This document shows positions 8,149-17,429 of a DNA stretch of 45,776 nucleotides, in pieces. Both the position numbers and the translations under genes were made by a program. The stretch covers positions 1 to 45,776 of the forward strand of contig CASDPF010000019.1 in NCBI GenBank assembly GCA_949282215.1, in the 5' to 3' direction. The stretch is from an uncultured bacterium. Lineage in GTDB: Bacteria > Cyanobacteriota > Vampirovibrionia > Gastranaerophilales > Gastranaerophilaceae. A model generated the notes under the pieces. The model was not told the origin of the DNA. It searched no databases and was given only the letters and a program-made list of their open reading frames with translations. Each line of letters starts with the position of its first letter. Positions within the stretch are counted from its first letter, which is position 1.

Positions 8149-10710
8149 TCACACAATTCCAAAATTTACACCCATGCTGCTTAAAGCTTCTTCTGTATTA
8201 TTTACAAAGAATTTATATCGTTTAGCTATTTCTTGTGCTGTTAATTTCGGATTAATTTTTATTGAGTCTTGAGTAGCTTTAGACATTTCATTTACAAGTT
8301 GTTTTATAATGGTATTTCTGTCGACGGCTTTTGCTAAGTCATATCCGCAGCTGTTTGCGATATTTTGCAGACATCCGAGATTTGAAATTATATAAGTTTC
8401 TTCAGCTTTCATCTGGTTAATATGTGATGCGTTAGGAATTATATTTTTCTTTTGCATAAAATCAAGACAGAAGCTGTTTACGGTCGAGAATATTTTTACA
8501 GGGTTATCTACATCTATTTTGGTATCGGTGTTGTAGATTTTATCTTTTAGAGCTTGTGACATTTCTTTTATGATAGCTTTCTTATTATTATTTCCGAGTT
8601 TAGCTCCTTCAAGCATTGCTTCTGCTATTGCATCCGTGTTACCGATTAAATAATCAATGTGGTTAAATAAATTCTTTATAGCTTGGGCTTGTTCGGTTTT
8701 AGTTGTGTTACCGTAGTCAATAATTGTAATAGGTTTAGAACCGTTTTTGAGATCTTTTATTTTATTTACGTCAACTAAAATATTACCGCCGTGCGGGTCT
8801 GATTGAACTACTTTGACACCTTTTTTCGGTAGTGAGAATAATTGTTCGCAATAGACTTTTACATAATTTTCTACAAAGTTTTTAAAATCATCTTCTGTTA
8901 AATTTGCTTCTTTCCATTTTTGAGCAAATTTGTCACTATCTAGTTGATAGCCTGAAGCTTTTTCCATAATAAAGATATGCGGTTTTGCATCAATAACTCC
9001 TACAGGTTGGAAGTTAGAGGCCTGTTCTCCGATTTCTTTTGCAGAAACTGCTTCTTGGTTCAGGTGGATTTCATTTCCCCAAACCTTATACATATTATCG
9101 ACTTGATTAAGGTCATATTGTTTTCGTTCTTTTGTTTTTATTGTTTGTTTTGAAGTAAATAAAGAGTAATCATCTTGTGCTCTCATATTAATTTTTGATA
9201 CGACTTTAGCTTTATCTGCAGCAATTTTGTCCTTATCAAGGAAATGCTGTTTAGTGAGTTTTGCTACAAATTCATTATTTGAAGCGTCTTTTACAAGATA
9301 AGATTCTGCAACTGAGCCAACGCCGAGAAGTTTTTCAATTTTGTATTTGCCGTTATATTCAGCATCAAGCATTTTTTGTGCATCTTCAATACTCCTTGAT
9401 GTTGGACATGAACTCTTAATTCGTTTCAAAATCTGTTGAAGATCTTTAAAACCATTAATATCCATATTCTTTTCATCAAGCTCATCAAGTGCTCTGTCAA
9501 TTCCTGAGGTTTCAAATGAGAATTTGAATTCCCTTCCGTCATAGCCTGAATTCATTTGACGTTCTTTATATCCTTCTAAAAGCTGATCAATTTGTTTAAT
9601 CAACTTAGCTTGCTTATCATCAGGAATATCGACAACGGTTTGCAAATATTTTGGCAAGAAAATATTTTCTTCTTCAAGTTTTCTGATTTTACTTTCAATA
9701 TTACCATTTTGTCCTTTTTCAAGTAATATTTTCATAAAATCTTCATCAAGTTTTGAAATGCCTGTAGGGTCAAATTTTTCACCCTTGATAATTACTCCAA
9801 GGTCATAACCGATATCACGTGCCAGTTGTTGAAATTCTGTCAGTTGATCTTCCGGAGGTCTATAGCTGATTACGTGTTGTTTATTGAGTTTTGTAGCTTT
9901 TATTGATTCTACAATTTTTGCTACATTAAGATGTCCTCTTGCTGCTGCAACTGAAATTCCTGCAAGTCCGAGAATTCCTATTCCTGCTGAATCTTTTTGT
10001 TTTTCAAGAAAATCACTGATTGAAGGAAGAGTCGCATCATCTTTTTTATCGGTTATATATCTTGTGAAAGCATTAATTGCAATACCTGCAGGGATTAGTA
10101 ACGGATTAAGCGATGAGATAAATCCTGATACACCGTCCATCGTTCCTGATATCAGATTTTCTTTTGTCCGTTTTTGCTCTTTCCTTGCATTTTTGTCCAT
10201 GCCTAAAGAATCAAGGCCTTTTAAGCCCATTTTTACAGCCAATCCTGTTATAACAGATGCTCCTGCGGTCAGTGCAAATGCATACTTTTTATATTTTGGG
10301 GTAAAGATGTTCATTAGAGTTTTAGCTTTTTTACCTAAAAACCCTACTCCGACAGCTGCCATTGATGCTAGTGTATCAATAGTAATTTCTGAGCTGTTAA
10401 AGTTTGCATTTTCGTAACGGTCTATATATTTTTTAGTATCTTGTTTTGAAACTTTCCCTTCTTGATATTCTATTAATTTCTTTTTAACTTTTTTATCAGA
10501 TAGTCCAAGAGGAATTATCTTATTTATAAAACCGTAAAATTTTGCAATAAGCCCTCTTTTTTTCTTAGCTGAAATATAGACATCATTCATGTCATTATCG
10601 GGATTTATTGCAGGTTTAATAACAGCCTTTTTTTCTTTTTTCGTTTTATCAGGCTTATTTGCGGTAAATTGTATATTGTTAATCTGGTTTTCTGCAATAT
10701 TATTGGACAT
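8149..10710 (-). CDS. Membrane-associated protein with UbiB/ABC1 kinase-like domain
   Basis: An 853-residue protein. An N-terminal low-complexity Lys-rich region is followed by hydrophobic segments (about residues 110-215, for example AFALTAGASVITGLAVKMGL). The C-terminal half (about 455-800) has a protein-kinase-like fold of the ABC1/UbiB/ADCK type: a glycine-poor nucleotide loop KLLGVGSVAESYLV, the catalytic motif SDPHGGNILVDV and the metal-binding IIDYGN. UbiB-family proteins are atypical ATPases/kinases linked to isoprenoid quinone or lipid metabolism. The long N-terminal extension is not typical of UbiB, so this is probably a lineage-specific derivative. The gene diverges from the one at 10856. 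Confidence 0.7.
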   Translation of the reverse strand: MSNNIAENQINNIQFTANKPDKTKKEKKAVIKPAINPDNDMNDVYISAKKKRGLIAKFYGFINKIIPLGLSDKKVKKKLIEYQEGKVSKQDTKKYIDRYENANFNSSEITIDTLASMAAVGVGFLGKKAKTLMNIFTPKYKKYAFALTAGASVITGLAVKMGLKGLDSLGMDKNARKEQKRTKENLISGTMDGVSGFISSLNPLLIPAGIAINAFTRYITDKKDDATLPSISDFLEKQKDSAGIGILGLAGISVAAARGHLNVAKIVESIKATKLNKQHVISYRPPEDQLTEFQQLARDIGYDLGVIIKGEKFDPTGISKLDEDFMKILLEKGQNGNIESKIRKLEEENIFLPKYLQTVVDIPDDKQAKLIKQIDQLLEGYKERQMNSGYDGREFKFSFETSGIDRALDELDEKNMDINGFKDLQQILKRIKSSCPTSRSIEDAQKMLDAEYNGKYKIEKLLGVGSVAESYLVKDASNNEFVAKLTKQHFLDKDKIAADKAKVVSKINMRAQDDYSLFTSKQTIKTKERKQYDLNQVDNMYKVWGNEIHLNQEAVSAKEIGEQASNFQPVGVIDAKPHIFIMEKASGYQLDSDKFAQKWKEANLTEDDFKNFVENYVKVYCEQLFSLPKKGVKVVQSDPHGGNILVDVNKIKDLKNGSKPITIIDYGNTTKTEQAQAIKNLFNHIDYLIGNTDAIAEAMLEGAKLGNNNKKAIIKEMSQALKDKIYNTDTKIDVDNPVKIFSTVNSFCLDFMQKKNIIPNASHINQMKAEETYIISNLGCLQNIANSCGYDLAKAVDRNTIIKQLVNEMSKATQDSIKINPKLTAQEIAKRYKFFVNNTEEALSSMGVNFGIV

Positions 10711-10855
10711 TATTTCCCCTATATTTTTTATAAATATCCTGAATGTTAAAAATTGCCACGAAAAATTTATTTTATTAAGAATTATGAAATGGATTAATTG
10801 ATTATAGCAATTTTTGTTTATGTTTAAATTTTATTTTAGTGGGAAAGGTTTTTCA

Positions 10856-12265
10856 ATGGAAGGTATTTCAGACGTAACTAAAATCCAAAATGACAATAAA
10901 TTATCTGCTCAAGGGAATGGAAAACCTTTGTCAGTGCCTGTAAAAACAGAACCTATGCCTTATGACTCTGTAGAACTTTCTACAAAAAATAATGGAGACT
11001 CAAAAGGTTTTGGAAATGTTGTAGCACTTTTAGCAGGGCTTTCAGTTTTGATTGGTGCAGGGACGTTGGGAGGAGTTAAGCTTTATGACAGGTACTTCCA
11101 AAAACTCGCTTGCGGAATTAAAAAAGGTGAGATAAACGACGCTTTGTATAATTTTATCAAAAAAAATGACCCTAAAGGCAAGTTATTCTCAAGCAAGTCT
11201 GAAATTATGGCTATCAATGAAAAACTTACTGATGAAAACTTTCTTATATTAAAGCAATTAACCAAAATGAAGGATGAGAGTCCTTGGAGAATATACAATG
11301 ATACAACGAGGTTTAATCTTGATGAAATTACGGATTTGCTGACAAGTACAAACGAATTTAACCTCAAATATTTAGAACAATTAGCTAAAAAATCAGAAAA
11401 GAAATATGGAGTTATTGAGACAATCAAAACAAATGATATGCTAAGAATTTTGAAAAAAATTACTCCTGATAATGAAAAGGTTGCAGGACAGCTAATTGAT
11501 ATCACTAAGATTGATAATACGCAAGAACTTGTAGATTGTTTGAAAAAAATTAATAAAGATAATGTTGATATTTATCAGATGTTACTTTCAACAAGAAAAA
11601 AAGGCGGTAAAACTGAATTAAGTATTAGTGATATTGATTTGGTAGCAAAAAAACTTGAAAGAACTAAAAATCCAAATTGTGCTGAATTATTCCTTAATGC
11701 CGAAAAAAATGATGGTACAGGGGAGTTCAGATATAAGATGGAAGATATTGAAAATTTGCTGAATATTGCCAAAGAAGAAAAATACGAAACATATAAAAAA
11801 CTATATGATTTAAAATGTACAGGTGGTGTTGACTCCGGTATGGTATCACTTGTTAAATCAGTTAGTGATGATAATATAGATTTAATTGAACCGTTATTAA
11901 CAAAAAAAGGTAAAGGTGAATTTGCCAGTAAATATGTAATATTTGATGACTGGAGTAGAATTGAAAATATTTTAGATTCTGTCGATGATAAAAATAAAGA
12001 TGTTGCAAAACGAATTATTGATACGGTTGATGAACAGCGGTTTAAAACAGTTTCTGATTCTTGGGAGCGTACTAATGTTGATACATATTTACCAAGATTA
12101 TTTAAAGAATTATCCGATAATCCTAAAAATTTAAAACGTGCTGAAGAAATTTTAAATAATGGTGTTGTTAATGATGAACAAACACTCAATTTCCAAAAAT
12201 TTTATAATCTTTACGATACGGTTAAAGAAAAAAGTAACAAATACAGTTGGCTTGGTAACTATTAA
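10856..12265 (+). CDS. Lineage-specific membrane-anchored protein
   Basis: About 469 residues from the ATG at 10856, which has AAAGG six bases upstream. An upstream in-frame start at 10814 would add 14 residues and lacks an SD. A single hydrophobic segment NVVALLAGLSVLIGAGTLGG (about residues 50-70) follows a polar N-terminus, so the long helical C-terminal domain lies on one side of the membrane. The body has repeating helical units of about 60 residues, each with a pattern like IxDIxxLLxxxxxxN (FNLDEITDLLTSTNEFN, YKMEDIENLLNIAKEE), suggesting an alpha-solenoid. No known family was recognised. Confidence 0.6.
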   Translation: MEGISDVTKIQNDNKLSAQGNGKPLSVPVKTEPMPYDSVELSTKNNGDSKGFGNVVALLAGLSVLIGAGTLGGVKLYDRYFQKLACGIKKGEINDALYNFIKKNDPKGKLFSSKSEIMAINEKLTDENFLILKQLTKMKDESPWRIYNDTTRFNLDEITDLLTSTNEFNLKYLEQLAKKSEKKYGVIETIKTNDMLRILKKITPDNEKVAGQLIDITKIDNTQELVDCLKKINKDNVDIYQMLLSTRKKGGKTELSISDIDLVAKKLERTKNPNCAELFLNAEKNDGTGEFRYKMEDIENLLNIAKEEKYETYKKLYDLKCTGGVDSGMVSLVKSVSDDNIDLIEPLLTKKGKGEFASKYVIFDDWSRIENILDSVDDKNKDVAKRIIDTVDEQRFKTVSDSWERTNVDTYLPRLFKELSDNPKNLKRAEEILNNGVVNDEQTLNFQKFYNLYDTVKEKSNKYSWLGNY

Positions 12266-12910
12266 CTAGAATTTAAATTTTGTTGAGAAATTTACTTGTG
12301 AGCGTATTGGGGATGTTGTATCAGAGTATATTTGACCTGCACCTACATCAAAGTTCATACGGTCATCTTTGAATGGTTTTAGGCTGAAGATGAGTTCATT
12401 TTTTCGATTTCTGTCCATAAAATTTGTTGAATATACATTCTGCAATGTGACGTGATTGTTCAATTTATATTCCGGAGTGAAGGCAAAAGTGCCTTTTCCC
12501 GTTTTTTCCATTGAGGCGAAAGAGTCGCTTTTATAAGATGTATTTAGCGAAAATTTATTTTTGCTGTATTTGGCAAACATTGTACTTGTTTGAGTAAATT
12601 TATCAGGTGCAAATGTGCTGTCGGTTTTGTTTCCGAACGTAAAATCCCCGTATTTTTTTTCATTTGTATGTGAGGTCGAGTGTTTATCGTACGGGTTTTT
12701 ATTGTAGTAATCGTGTATGTTTTGGGGTGTTACGGTGTAGCTATTTTGATTAGTTAAATCAAGTTTTTTTGAGTTGAATATTTGTGGAGTTTTCAGGTTT
12801 AAAGTTTCCTGAGAATTTTTGATATCAAGATAAATTGCATCGGAGTCTTCTGCCATTATCGGCATTCCTGTAAATATTACTAAAATTAAACTTAATAAAA
12901 TCTTCTTCAT
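12266..12910 (-). CDS. Secreted protein, probable small outer-membrane beta-barrel
   Basis: A 214-residue protein with a Sec signal peptide (cleavage near PIMA-ED, residue 20). The mature protein is rich in alternating hydrophobic/polar strands with aromatic residues and ends in FSTKFKF. The C-terminal Phe and amphipathic last strand are typical of proteins inserted by the BAM complex. Residues about 90-214 could form 8 or so strands. The N-terminal 70 mature residues are Asn/Thr-rich and probably disordered. Convergent with the gene at 10856. Function unknown; the barrel call is inference from strand pattern. Confidence 0.55.
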   Translation of the reverse strand: MKKILLSLILVIFTGMPIMAEDSDAIYLDIKNSQETLNLKTPQIFNSKKLDLTNQNSYTVTPQNIHDYYNKNPYDKHSTSHTNEKKYGDFTFGNKTDSTFAPDKFTQTSTMFAKYSKNKFSLNTSYKSDSFASMEKTGKGTFAFTPEYKLNNHVTLQNVYSTNFMDRNRKNELIFSLKPFKDDRMNFDVGAGQIYSDTTSPIRSQVNFSTKFKF

Positions 12911-13003
12911 ACTAATATTATATAAGTAATTTATAAAGAAATAAAGCTCTTATACTATTTATGATATTATTAATTATTATGAGAATTTGCTAAGGAGAAA
13001 CAG

Positions 13004-14605
13004 ATGAAAGTATTAATAATAGGTGGAGGAGCTTGCGGAGCAAGCAGTGCGGCAAGATTAAGAAGACTTGATGATAGTGCGGAAATTACTATTTTGGAAA
13101 AAACTTATGAAATTTCTATTGCGAATTGCGGATTGCCGTATTATTGCTCAGGAGTTATTGCAGATGAGGATGTTATGCATGTATCTTCTCCAAAAAAGTT
13201 TAAAGAATTATTAAATGTTGATATAAAACTCGGTGCTGAAGTTGTTGAGATTAACCGTAAAGATAAAAAAGTTATTTTGAAAAGCGGAGAAGAGCTTGTT
13301 TATGACAAATTAGTGCTTACTCCGGGTGCTAATCCTTTTATTCCTCCAGTCAAGGGAACTGAAAATAATCCTAAAATATTTACGGTAAGAATGCTTCAGG
13401 ATGCTGAAAAAATAAAAGATTTTATTAAATTTACAAAAGCAAAAAATACCGTTGTTTTAGGTGGCGGTTTTATCGGAATTGAAATGGCGGAGAGTTTATC
13501 CGAGCTGACTGATACAACACTGATTGAGTTGGGTGAACATATTTTGCCTCAGGTAGATTATGAAATTTCCGCTGTTGCTCAAAACGAAATGAGAGATAAG
13601 GGTGTAAATCTTATTTTGTCAGATAGTATAGTTGAATTCAAAGAAGATGAAGTGATTTTACAATCGGGCAGAAAACTTCCTTATGATGTAGCAATTATGG
13701 GGATAGGTGTAAAACCTGAGACTTCTCTTGCAAGAGCTTGCGGATTAGAAATCGGAAAAAGCGGCGGGGTAAAAGTTAATGAATTTATGCAGACTTCTGA
13801 TGAAAATATTTATGCCGGAGGAGACAGCGTCGAGGTTGAAAATTTTGTTTCCGGAGATGATGTAATTATTCCTCTTGCAGGGCCTGCAAACCGTCAGGGA
13901 AGAATTATTGCTGATAATATTTCCGGTAAAAATTCTACTTATAAAAAGACAATCGGAGCTTCTGTTATTAAAGTTTTTGATTTAACAGTTGCAAGTGTTG
14001 GAATGTCTGAGACGGCATTGAAAAAACAAGGTATTGACTATTTAAAGACAATTACTTTAGGCTTTTCTCATGCAAGTTATTATCCTGGTGCTACGAGAAC
14101 TTTATTTAAAATGATGTTTAACAAAGATGGTGATATTTTAGGATTACAGGCCGTAGGACGTGAAGGTGTCGAGAAAAGAGTGGATGTTATGGCTGTTGCT
14201 ATGCGTAATCATTGCAAAGTTTGGGATTTAATTGATTTGGAACTTTGCTATGCTCCGCCTTATTCTTCTGCAAAAGATCCTGTTAATATCCTTGGGATGA
14301 ATGCTGATAATATATTAAAAGGCTATGTAAAACCTGCTTTTTATGAGGATTTGAAAGATTCTATGCTTATAGATATCAGGAATTTTGAATCTTATAATAA
14401 GGAAACTATTTCTCAGAAATACAGCGAATTACCAAGGGATAAAAAAATTGTATTGTTCTGTAATACAGGTTTTCAAAGCTATGTTGCATCAAGAATTCTT
14501 ATTCAGCAAGGGTTTGAAAATGTGTATAGCCTTTGTGCCGGTATTGAGCTTTATAAAATGCTGAAAAAGAATGAACAGGCTGAAAAAGTTTGTGCTAATG
14601 TATAA
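13004..14605 (+). CDS. CoA-disulfide reductase with C-terminal rhodanese domain
   Basis: A 533-residue protein. The N-terminal FAD site (VLIIGGGACGASSAARLRRL) is followed by the single-Cys active site NCGLPYY (Cys42), which defines the CoA-disulfide reductase / NADH oxidase / persulfide reductase group. The NAD site is VVLGGGFIGIEMAE (about 145-158) and the second FAD motif is IYAGGDS (about 268-274). A rhodanese domain occupies about 445-530 with active-loop Cys at FCNTGFQS (about Cys486). Members reduce CoA disulfide or CoA/glutathione persulfides with NAD(P)H, supporting thiol homeostasis and sulfur or oxidative-stress handling in the cytoplasm. Good SD (AAGGAG). Monocistronic. Confidence 0.88.
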   Translation: MKVLIIGGGACGASSAARLRRLDDSAEITILEKTYEISIANCGLPYYCSGVIADEDVMHVSSPKKFKELLNVDIKLGAEVVEINRKDKKVILKSGEELVYDKLVLTPGANPFIPPVKGTENNPKIFTVRMLQDAEKIKDFIKFTKAKNTVVLGGGFIGIEMAESLSELTDTTLIELGEHILPQVDYEISAVAQNEMRDKGVNLILSDSIVEFKEDEVILQSGRKLPYDVAIMGIGVKPETSLARACGLEIGKSGGVKVNEFMQTSDENIYAGGDSVEVENFVSGDDVIIPLAGPANRQGRIIADNISGKNSTYKKTIGASVIKVFDLTVASVGMSETALKKQGIDYLKTITLGFSHASYYPGATRTLFKMMFNKDGDILGLQAVGREGVEKRVDVMAVAMRNHCKVWDLIDLELCYAPPYSSAKDPVNILGMNADNILKGYVKPAFYEDLKDSMLIDIRNFESYNKETISQKYSELPRDKKIVLFCNTGFQSYVASRILIQQGFENVYSLCAGIELYKMLKKNEQAEKVCANV

Positions 14606-14619
14606 AATTTTATCAGATT

Positions 14620-15906
14620 TTATATATAGTCTTGAATATACTTTTTGATATCGAATTTGGATTTTGCTCCATTATATGTCATAGGGCGGATTTTTCCTGA
14701 AATCGGTCTTTCTTGAAATGCTCTGTCATGTAATCCGCCTATTGACCATAAAATTCCGACATAACCGCTTGCAGATGGTGCATCATAAGCGTACTTATCA
14801 TTCAGGTAAATTGCATATTCAAGTGCTTTTTTAGGTGTTGGAGTCCATAGCAAAATTTGTTTTGCCCAATACATTCGCATATATCCATGTATTTTACCGT
14901 CTTTTACAAGTTGTTTTTGTGCGGCATTCCATAATTCATCATTTGTTTTTGCGTTTTCTAATTCCTCTATTGTGTAATTTTGCAGTCTTATGTCCTTTGA
15001 ATGTTCATCAAGTGTTATTTTTGCCCAATTTGGAATGCCATCAAGAGTTTTGTAATTTTTATTATAGAAGCAAAAATTGTCTGACAATTCATTTCTTATT
15101 ATAAGTTCTTCGAAAAAAGCTTCTTTATTTACATTAGCGGTATCGGTTTTAAAAACTTCTAATGCCGCTCTTTGAGCAGATATAAAACCCAAATTCAGGT
15201 AAGGTGACAAGTTTGAATTTACGTTCGCTGTCGGGTCATTTCGTTTTTGATTAAATGTATTAATTTTATTTTTTAGAAAGTCTTCTAAAACCTGATAACT
15301 TTCTGTTTTTATAAAATTAGTTTTTGGAAATTCCGTGAAAAATTCTGCAATATTATGGTAGACTTTTCGTCTGTAAGAGGCTGCGTTGTATTCTTGTTTA
15401 TCGCTTATATAATGGACAGGACAAATATTATGGCTGTCGATTTCGATTGTTTCAAAGGTATTTTTATTAAAATTAAAATTTTCAATAGGATTAAAATCTT
15501 TAATCAAAGTCTTTATGTTTTCATTGTTAATGAAATTTTCTATGTCCTTTTTGTTTGAAAAAATCTTATATTTTAATGTTGTATTTTGCAGAAATTGATT
15601 TAAATTTCTTTGGAAAAAATCGTTTTTGTTTTTTACTTCAAATTCAGGTGCAAAGATTATTAATTCAGCATTATTTGATTTTGCATAATTCATTGCAAAA
15701 TTATCTTCTTCTCTGAAATTTCTCGTAATAAGATAAAAGGTTTTTCCGTTCTGATTTTTGATTTGACCGTATTTAAAAAATCGTTTGGGATTAATTTCAT
15801 CCTCAATTTTAGGTTCATCGGGTAAATATTCCATCATAGTATATTTTACAATTTTGTTTAGCATATAATGATTTATAAATAGTTCCATAAAATATTTTAA
15901 TGGCAT
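14620..15906 (-). CDS. Class II CPD photolyase
   Basis: Up to 428 residues. The N-terminal Rossmann-like domain starts at FYLITRNFREEDNFAMNYA, corresponding to the family's (Y/F)xxxRxxRxxDNxA pattern. The FAD-binding helical domain has LSPYLNLGFISAQRA (about 232-246), FFEELIIRNELSDNFCFYN (about 264-282), HGYMRMYWAKQILLW (about 340-354) and GYVGILWSIGGLHDR (about 382-396), all class II signatures. It repairs UV-induced cyclobutane pyrimidine dimers using blue light and FADH-. Several in-frame ATGs within the first 27 codons lack an SD, so the start is uncertain. Divergent from the ferredoxin-nitroreductase gene. Confidence 0.9.
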   Translation of the reverse strand: MPLKYFMELFINHYMLNKIVKYTMMEYLPDEPKIEDEINPKRFFKYGQIKNQNGKTFYLITRNFREEDNFAMNYAKSNNAELIIFAPEFEVKNKNDFFQRNLNQFLQNTTLKYKIFSNKKDIENFINNENIKTLIKDFNPIENFNFNKNTFETIEIDSHNICPVHYISDKQEYNAASYRRKVYHNIAEFFTEFPKTNFIKTESYQVLEDFLKNKINTFNQKRNDPTANVNSNLSPYLNLGFISAQRAALEVFKTDTANVNKEAFFEELIIRNELSDNFCFYNKNYKTLDGIPNWAKITLDEHSKDIRLQNYTIEELENAKTNDELWNAAQKQLVKDGKIHGYMRMYWAKQILLWTPTPKKALEYAIYLNDKYAYDAPSASGYVGILWSIGGLHDRAFQERPISGKIRPMTYNGAKSKFDIKKYIQDYI

Positions 15907-15943
15907 AATTGGTTATATTTTAAGGTAAAAGTTAGGAGAGTTT

Positions 15944-16834
15944 ATGAAAAATAAGAATTTAGTTATAGATAAAGAAAAATGTATTCATTGCGGGTTATGC
16001 GTAAATGATTGTATTACATTTGCACTTGAATTTGATGAAAATAAAAATCCTAAATTTGCACAAGGCGGAGAAGACAGATGTCTTGAATGTCAGCATTGTC
16101 TGGCAGTATGTCCTGTAGGTGCAATATCTATTCTTGGCAAAGACCCTGAGAATTCTGACAAAATTCTTTCTTCATATAATTCGGAAGAGCTTTTAAATTT
16201 GATAAAAAGCCGCCGCAGTTACAGACATTTTAAAAATGAAAATTTAGATTCAGATAGGATGACAAAATTAAAAGATATGCTTAATTGGGTGCCGACAGGA
16301 TGTAATAATCACGGATTGCATTTTTCATTTATTGAAGATGTAAATGTAATGAATGATTTTAAAAATTATACTAATCAAAAACTTATAAAAATTTTGCAAA
16401 AATCACCGCTCAAAGGTTTAGCAGGTAAATTTTCAAAGTATAAAGACGCACTTATCAATGGGAATGATGTAATTTTTAGAGGAGCTCCTCATATAATTGT
16501 AGTTTCAGCACCTATAAATGCACCTTGCGTGAATGTAGACCCGATAATTGCGTTGAGTTATTTTGAATTATATGCCCAAAGTCTTGGTGTTGCAACATTG
16601 TGGTGCGGGTTTGCAGAGGCTTGTTTGCAAATTTTTCCTGAATTGTGCAAAGAATTAAAGATTCCTGACGGGTATAAGGCTTCTTATGTTATGCTTTTTG
16701 GCCCTGCTGATATTAAGTATGCCAGAACAACTCAACCTGAGCCGTTTAAGGTTGACGTTGTAGAAAAATTTTCACCGCAAAAAATGTCGTTAATTGATAA
16801 ATTAAAAAGATATTTTTGGAACACTATAAGATAA
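15944..16834 (+). CDS. Ferredoxin-nitroreductase fusion protein
   Basis: A 296-residue protein. The N-terminal domain (about 1-65) has two 4Fe-4S clusters: CIHCGLCVNDC and CLECQHCLAVCP. The remainder is an FMN-dependent nitroreductase domain with the conserved start IKSRRSYRHFKNE (about 89-101) and the mid-domain GVATLWCGFAE. In this fusion, widespread in anaerobes, ferredoxin-derived electrons reduce nitro- or quinone-type substrates through FMN. The physiological substrate is unknown. Good SD (AGGAGAG). The gene ends in a bidirectional terminator shared with the convergent gene at 16862. Confidence 0.9.
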   Translation: MKNKNLVIDKEKCIHCGLCVNDCITFALEFDENKNPKFAQGGEDRCLECQHCLAVCPVGAISILGKDPENSDKILSSYNSEELLNLIKSRRSYRHFKNENLDSDRMTKLKDMLNWVPTGCNNHGLHFSFIEDVNVMNDFKNYTNQKLIKILQKSPLKGLAGKFSKYKDALINGNDVIFRGAPHIIVVSAPINAPCVNVDPIIALSYFELYAQSLGVATLWCGFAEACLQIFPELCKELKIPDGYKASYVMLFGPADIKYARTTQPEPFKVDVVEKFSPQKMSLIDKLKRYFWNTIR

Positions 16835-16836
16835 TG

Positions 16837-16863
16837 AAAAAGTCGGATTTAATCCGACTTTTT
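16837..16863. terminator. Bidirectional Rho-independent terminator
   Basis: AAAAAGTCGGATT followed by AATCCGACTTTTT forms a perfect inverted repeat with A and T tails on both sides, serving the convergent genes at 15944 and 16862. Confidence 0.88.
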
Positions 16864-17269
16864 ATTGTTTGACAGTACAATATTCATTATGAATTTTGTC
16901 CATAAAATCATTTTCATCTGTTCTTGTTGCAAAATTTCCGTTTGCAATGTCATCCAGTCCTTTTAAACCTGCTGAAGCATATTGTTTGACGAGTTTCATC
17001 GGTACTGCACAGGTATATTTTGATTGTCTGAAACGGCAGTTTCCATATTGATCTTTACCATTGATTATTAAAGCTCCATCACCTGTTTTTGCTACTGAGC
17101 AGGTATATAATTTTTCCCATGTCGGTCTGTATATTTTAGCTTGTTCACTGGCTCTGTCGAAAAACATTGCTTGAACTTCAGGTGGTAATGATTTGATTTC
17201 CGCATTTGCTGTGCAGATTGCTGATAATATTATTGAAAAGATTGTTATTCCTAAAAATATTTTTTTCAT
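16862..17269 (-). CDS. Secreted small protein, unknown function
   Basis: A 135-residue protein with a clear Sec signal peptide (cleavage likely after CTANA, residue 23). The mature protein has four or five Cys residues (KLYTCSV, GNCRFR, KYTCAVP, NEYCTVK), consistent with disulfides in the periplasm. No family was recognised. The SD AAGGAG lies just upstream of the start. Convergent with the ferredoxin-nitroreductase gene. Confidence 0.6.
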   Translation of the reverse strand: MKKIFLGITIFSIILSAICTANAEIKSLPPEVQAMFFDRASEQAKIYRPTWEKLYTCSVAKTGDGALIINGKDQYGNCRFRQSKYTCAVPMKLVKQYASAGLKGLDDIANGNFATRTDENDFMDKIHNEYCTVKQ

Positions 17270-17429
17270 TTTTTCTCCTTATTTGTTAAGTATTAATTTA
17301 TAACTTTAATCATACTTATGTCAATCCGATTTTTACTGTAATTTATTAAAAAGTAATTGTATTGTAAATAAATTGCCCAATAATAAATTTGAATGTTAAA
17401 ATTAATCCGAGGAATTAAGAGAGGATTCT

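Noticed and set aside
9884-10417. 177-codon open frame opposite the UbiB-like gene
   Set aside because: It is the antisense shadow of a gene with clear domain motifs; composition is what the complement of Ala/Gly/Lys codons gives, and no SD precedes it.
11083-12189. Two long minus-strand frames (140 and 204 codons) opposite the gene at 10856
   Set aside because: Both are Ser/Phe-rich antisense shadows without SD; the plus-strand frame has a start with SD, a membrane segment and a repeating helical pattern.
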